DNA of 7,180 nt, taken from assembly GCA_964530195.1 (NCBI GenBank), contig CAZGXQ010000002.1:1-7180 (forward strand). The letters are read 5' to 3'. Of the stretch, positions 4,775 through 7,180 are shown piece by piece (the first letter of the stretch is position 1; each line of letters begins with the position of its first letter). The notes under the pieces are model-generated. The model did no database searches and was not told the origin of the DNA. It worked only from the letters and a program-made list of their open reading frames with translations. This DNA is from CAZGXQ01 sp964530195 (GTDB taxonomy: Bacteria; Patescibacteriota; Minisyncoccia; Minisyncoccales; GBS-2). Position numbers and translations under genes: made by a program.

Positions 4775-5956
4775 TTATGCAGTTCTCTTTTCAATTCTGG
4801 AATGAGCTCCTCTGTTGCGGCAGACCAATTGCAGAGAGGTGTACATTATTGCTTCCCATTCAGTTCGCCCGTAGGCTTTGAAGAGATTTCCTTCGTTACC
4901 AGGCAAGAAATCAAGCGGGCACAATTCAGCCAAAGACAATTCTTTCGAAGAAATGTGAATTACGTTGTCATCTGGGCAATCGTAATCCAAAACAAAATCG
5001 TGTCCCATATAATCTACTCCTACCCAACCACCGTGCAACACTGGCTTTTCAGTCACGCTTACTTGAGGATTAGATTTCAAGAGGCTGATGAATTTGTTGT
5101 AGAGTGTCTTGTTAGCAAAAGTGTAATCTACTTTTCCTCTCTGATTTGCTTCAACGTGAGCCTTGTCAATATCAGCCAAAGTCAACACGGTGGCAGAAGC
5201 AGGAGAGTCAACATAAGATTTCCACATTGCATATTGAGCAGGATCAATTCCAGCATAAGTTCCAGTGCCAATCACTGCTAACAATCCGTCAAGAGTTTTC
5301 ATTGTGCCCCCATCTGCGTTCAAAACTTTCACTGCGTCTCCTGCTGACCAAGATTGAGCATCGGCAATCTGAACGGTGTTCTTTCCAATGTGAGCAACTA
5401 CTGTAGTAGCATTATTGGTTCCAATCTTAATTTTTGAGCCAGGAGGTAAATAAACAGCGTAATCGATGTCTCCATTGGAAACATCTCTACCCTCTGAAAT
5501 CACAAGAGTAGTAGAGTTTGTTCCTGCTTCTGCTGCCACAAATTGGAAATCCCCTCCTGCTCTCCACAATTGGTAATTGAGCATTCTTACAATCATGTCC
5601 TTTACTCCCTCAGATTGTAATTCTAAAGTGTCAACAACAGCTCCCTTGCCAGCATCAAGAGTAATCTTGTCAATGCTAAAAGAACCAGCAACCTGAATTA
5701 CTTCGTAGCTGGCCTCAACTGGCTTTACTGCTCCTTTGTTTAAAGTTGGAACTTCAGTCGATCCGTAAGAAGTAAATCCAGCAGGTAAAGCCAGTTTTAC
5801 GGGAACATAGAACTTGTTGTTGACGAATTTCTGGGGAGTAAATTTGCTTCTTGCAATCTGGTAAATCAAAGCCTCCTGCTTTACCGCATCAACCACAGCA
5901 GGCAAAATGTCTTTCTTGAGTACTGCCGCAACTTCGTTCAGGGTTACGCTTGCCAT
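4775..5956 (-). CDS. Major capsid protein, HK97-like fold (393 aa)
   Basis: ATG 5954-5956 follows the scaffold stop by 20 nt, with GGGTCA 11 nt upstream and no normal ribosome site. The length fits HK97-fold capsid proteins of the P22/coat-protein-like type. Residues 1-45 form an N-terminal helix region (LNEVAAVLKKDILPAVVDAV, then IYQIARSKFTPQ); 46-100 an E-loop-like beta stretch ending VIQVAGSFSIDKITLD; 105-135 the long spine helix (VKDMIVRMLNYQLWRAGG). Residues 140-210 are an inserted beta domain (TTLVISEGRDVSNGDIDYAV, NTVQIADAQSWSAGDAVKVL). The axial part follows: YAMWKSYVDSP, ADIDKAHVEANQRG, YTFANKTLYNKFISLL, WVGVDYMGHDFVLDYDCPDD. The end LVCRNRGAHSRI is a familiar capsid C-terminus. It follows a scaffold gene directly, the usual order. 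No protease domain is visible in this gene or the scaffold. Confidence 0.93.
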   Translation of the reverse strand: MASVTLNEVAAVLKKDILPAVVDAVKQEALIYQIARSKFTPQKFVNNKFYVPVKLALPAGFTSYGSTEVPTLNKGAVKPVEASYEVIQVAGSFSIDKITLDAGKGAVVDTLELQSEGVKDMIVRMLNYQLWRAGGDFQFVAAEAGTNSTTLVISEGRDVSNGDIDYAVYLPPGSKIKIGTNNATTVVAHIGKNTVQIADAQSWSAGDAVKVLNADGGTMKTLDGLLAVIGTGTYAGIDPAQYAMWKSYVDSPASATVLTLADIDKAHVEANQRGKVDYTFANKTLYNKFISLLKSNPQVSVTEKPVLHGGWVGVDYMGHDFVLDYDCPDDNVIHISSKELSLAELCPLDFLPGNEGNLFKAYGRTEWEAIMYTSLQLVCRNRGAHSRIEKRTA

Positions 5957-5967
5957 TTATTTAGTTT

Positions 5968-5973
5968 TGACCC
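5968..5973 (-). promoter_or_regulatory. GGGTCA motif before the capsid start
   Basis: GGGTCAAAA lies in the 20-nt gap between scaffold and capsid genes, 11 nt before ATG 5956. A weak all-A/T stem ATTTA/TAAAT (5978-5982 with 5959-5963) would put it in a 14-nt loop. The highest-output gene of the block has this motif in place of a Shine-Dalgarno sequence. Confidence 0.45.
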
Positions 5974-5976
5974 AAT

Positions 5977-6786
5977 TTAAATTCCAGTTTTGGGTGTTTC
6001 TTCTTCAAGAGTTTCCAGGATGGCATCCCGCAGAGAAACTTCTTCTTCTGGATTGGTTACAGGTCCAAAAACTCTTCTCTTTGGTTTGATTTCTCTTTTC
6101 ACTTTACCTTCTGAGCTTGGAGGCGGAGTTTGGGCTTTCTTTTGTTGCCTCAATTCCCATTCTTTTAATTCTTTTTCGTACATTAGTTTATAACCCCATT
6201 CAGGGTTTGGAATTCCGTATTTTATACAGAATTCCAATACTTTTTCTCTTTCAAATTTCGGTCTTCCATCTGAACCATCGTATTCTGCCTCCAGAGCCTG
6301 AAGGTGTTCTTCCAGCCTTCTATCTTCTTCTATTTGGCGAAGTTTTTCTTCTAATATTTTGTCGATTATGTCTTGAGTAACAACTCCCAATTTTTCTCTT
6401 AAATATTGCTTCGTTATTTCGTCTATATCTTGGGTTTCTCCTGCGGGTTTTGCCGTTCCCTGTAACTCTTGAAGTTTTTGGCTTAACTCCCTCACTTGCT
6501 GAAGGAGTGGCGCATACATTTTCCCCAATCTCTCGTAATCTTTAGCGAGCTCCTGGACCTGGTCAGCTTTGGAGAGATCATATTCTCTCCCCAAAATGCT
6601 GACTGTTCCAAGTGAAGGTGCTGCGCCTTCACCTTCTTTTTCTCCAGCTGTTGCCTCTTTTGGAGGCTCCTGGCTGGATTGCTCGCTTGGGGTTTCTTCT
6701 AATTGTTTTTCAATGTCCAATTCTTCTTCCATTTTTTTTATTGCTGTACCCAGTTTTCTGGGCCCTGGCTTTATGGCTGTACCCAA
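5977..6786 (-). CDS. Scaffolding-like protein (up to 269 aa)
   Basis: The longest frame starts at TTG 6784-6786; an ATG at 6730-6732 (residue 19) is the main alternative. The TTG is favoured because the GTAIK motif is repeated in this N-terminal stretch (residues 2-6 and 13-17) and GGGTCA lies 15 nt upstream, but this is not decisive. Residues 20-60 are acidic, Pro/Gln/Ser-rich and disordered. Residues 72-110 (DQVQELAKDYERLGKMYAPL, then VRELSQKLQELQ) and 125-170 are coiled-coil-like helices. Residues 175-212 (FEREKVLEFCIKYGIPNPEW, then YEKELKEWELRQQ) match a helical pattern seen in phage scaffold proteins. The end is basic, then acidic. High charge, helices and position directly before the capsid gene support scaffolding; the sequence shows no protease motif. 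Confidence 0.82.
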   Translation of the reverse strand: MGTAIKPGPRKLGTAIKKMEEELDIEKQLEETPSEQSSQEPPKEATAGEKEGEGAAPSLGTVSILGREYDLSKADQVQELAKDYERLGKMYAPLLQQVRELSQKLQELQGTAKPAGETQDIDEITKQYLREKLGVVTQDIIDKILEEKLRQIEEDRRLEEHLQALEAEYDGSDGRPKFEREKVLEFCIKYGIPNPEWGYKLMYEKELKEWELRQQKKAQTPPPSSEGKVKREIKPKRRVFGPVTNPEEEVSLRDAILETLEEETPKTGI

Positions 6787-6821
6787 CCCTTTTTTAGTCC
6801 CTGACCCAACGGGACAGGTTG
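6784..6821 (-). promoter_or_regulatory. Stem-loop with GGGTCA loop enclosing the scaffold TTG start
   Basis: Inner hairpin: GTCCC / GGGAC (6811-6815 with 6797-6801) with loop GTTGGGTCA. Directly outside it CAACCT (6821-6816) can pair with GGGTTG (6789-6784), which ends in the proposed TTG start codon; a 7-nt A-rich bulge lies between the stems. The layout repeats that at 4670-4707: the GGGTCA forms the 3' end of the loop, and an outer stem covers the start. Folding energies could not be computed. If the true start is ATG 6730-6732 the outer stem would not cover the start codon. Confidence 0.45.
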
Positions 6822-6844
6822 AGCCCTGGCCAAAATTTTTAAAA

Positions 6845-7180
6845 TTAAGGCGAAATTCCTAATTCTCTTTCTCTTAATCTTCTCAAAGCTCTTTCTAAAG
6901 CTCCCGCTGGTCCAAAAGCCAATGCGCCTTCTAATGGTCTTGGTAAATATCTTGCTTGCGTTAATTCCTGCAAAGCTCTAATCATTGCCTCAAATTGTCC
7001 CAAAGGAGTTTCTGGAATTGTTGGTGGTGCTCCTACAAAAGCTCCTTTTTCTGCAATTGGCGTTGGTGCTGGTGGCAAACTTGCTAATCTTGGCGCCTCA
7101 AATCCTGCTGTAGGTGGTGGCGTTATCGCTCGAGTTGCCCCTCCTGCAACTGCAGGCGGTGTTGGAGGAGGAGGCGTTGG
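6845..7180 (-). CDS. C-terminal part of a proline-rich protein (5' end outside window; possibly portal)
   Basis: The frame is open from the window edge to TAA 6845-6847, giving 111 residues; a TTG at 7076-7078 is not needed as a start. The first 60 visible residues are Pro/Ala/Thr-rich and surely disordered (PTPPPPTPPAVAGG, ITPPPTAG, SLPPAPTPIAE, GAPPTIPETP). The last 45 form a helical segment rich in Leu, Arg and Ala (GQFEAMIRALQELTQAR, then LERALRRLREREL). The gene directly precedes the scaffold gene by 58 nt, the place usually held by the portal or a protease in tailed-virus head modules. A low-complexity tail of a portal protein is therefore plausible, but no portal core is in view. Base composition is richer in G+C than in the following genes, as expected from the Pro/Ala codons. 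Confidence 0.7.
   Translation of the reverse strand, partial: PTPPPPTPPAVAGGATRAITPPPTAGFEAPRLASLPPAPTPIAEKGAFVGAPPTIPETPLGQFEAMIRALQELTQARYLPRPLEGALAFGPAGALERALRRLRERELGISP

Noticed and set aside
4802..5281. 159-codon open frame on the plus strand inside the capsid gene
   Set aside because: It is antisense to a convincing capsid protein, has no recognisable domain, and its composition reads as the complement of the capsid codons. The other plus-strand frames fail for the same reason.
6845..7078. Separate 77-aa gene starting at TTG 7078
   Set aside because: The frame stays open to the window edge with the same Pro/Ala-rich composition, so this is the end of a longer protein.
1..7180. CRISPR array, tRNA, rRNA or insertion sequence
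   Set aside because: No regular spacer-repeat array, cloverleaf, rRNA-like stretch, transposase or terminal inverted repeats were seen; the window is filled by the minus-strand structural genes.

Overview
The window is a compact block of virion-structure genes from a tailed dsDNA virus or provirus (Caudoviricetes-like). Every gene I accept lies on the minus strand, so transcription runs from position 7180 towards 1. The DNA is AT-rich by eye. Starts are a mix of ATG, GTG and TTG, all visible stops are TAA or TGA, and clear Shine-Dalgarno sequences are scarce. No gene identifies the host. The domain types occur in phages of many bacteria, and the DUF2341-LamG pair is common in uncultivated bacteria and archaea, so I leave the host open.

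Layout in transcription order. (1) 7180-6845: C-terminal end of a proline-rich protein, possibly the portal from its position only. (2) 6786-5977: charged, coiled-coil scaffolding-like protein. (3) 5956-4775: HK97-fold major capsid protein with an extra beta domain. (4) 4774-4671: a non-coding gap filled with stem-loops. (5) 4670-4455 and 4474-4220: two small overlapping genes, one helical and one ending in a CxxC knuckle and a lysine tail. (6) 4193-2937: virion protein carrying a 285-bp in-frame tandem duplication. (7) 2928-2599: small protein with a 14-residue repeat. (8) 2597-2025: fibre-like protein. (9) 2020-869: DUF2341 plus LamG protein, a likely glycan-binding adhesin. (10) 867-652: second member of the MFGE family seen in item 7. 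(11) 650-1: beta module, Ig-like domain and a connector-like helical domain, running off the window.

Items 2-3 build the capsid. Items 6-11 look like accessory virion surface or neck proteins. They are packed at 1-8 nt spacing and appear to have grown by duplication: two MFGE genes, each followed by a gene with a 'GDxxLxV...GFxxGDxIxI' beta module, and similar modules inside the 418-aa protein and the capsid protein.

The most unusual signal is regulatory. The hexamer GGGTCA occurs six times on the coding strand, each time 11-24 nt before a start codon. At two non-coding sites it forms the 3' end of a hairpin loop, and a second, outer stem can pair with the start codon region (upstream of the scaffold gene and of the gene after the capsid protein). 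This could be a translational operator family, but I could not fold the RNA or compare relatives.
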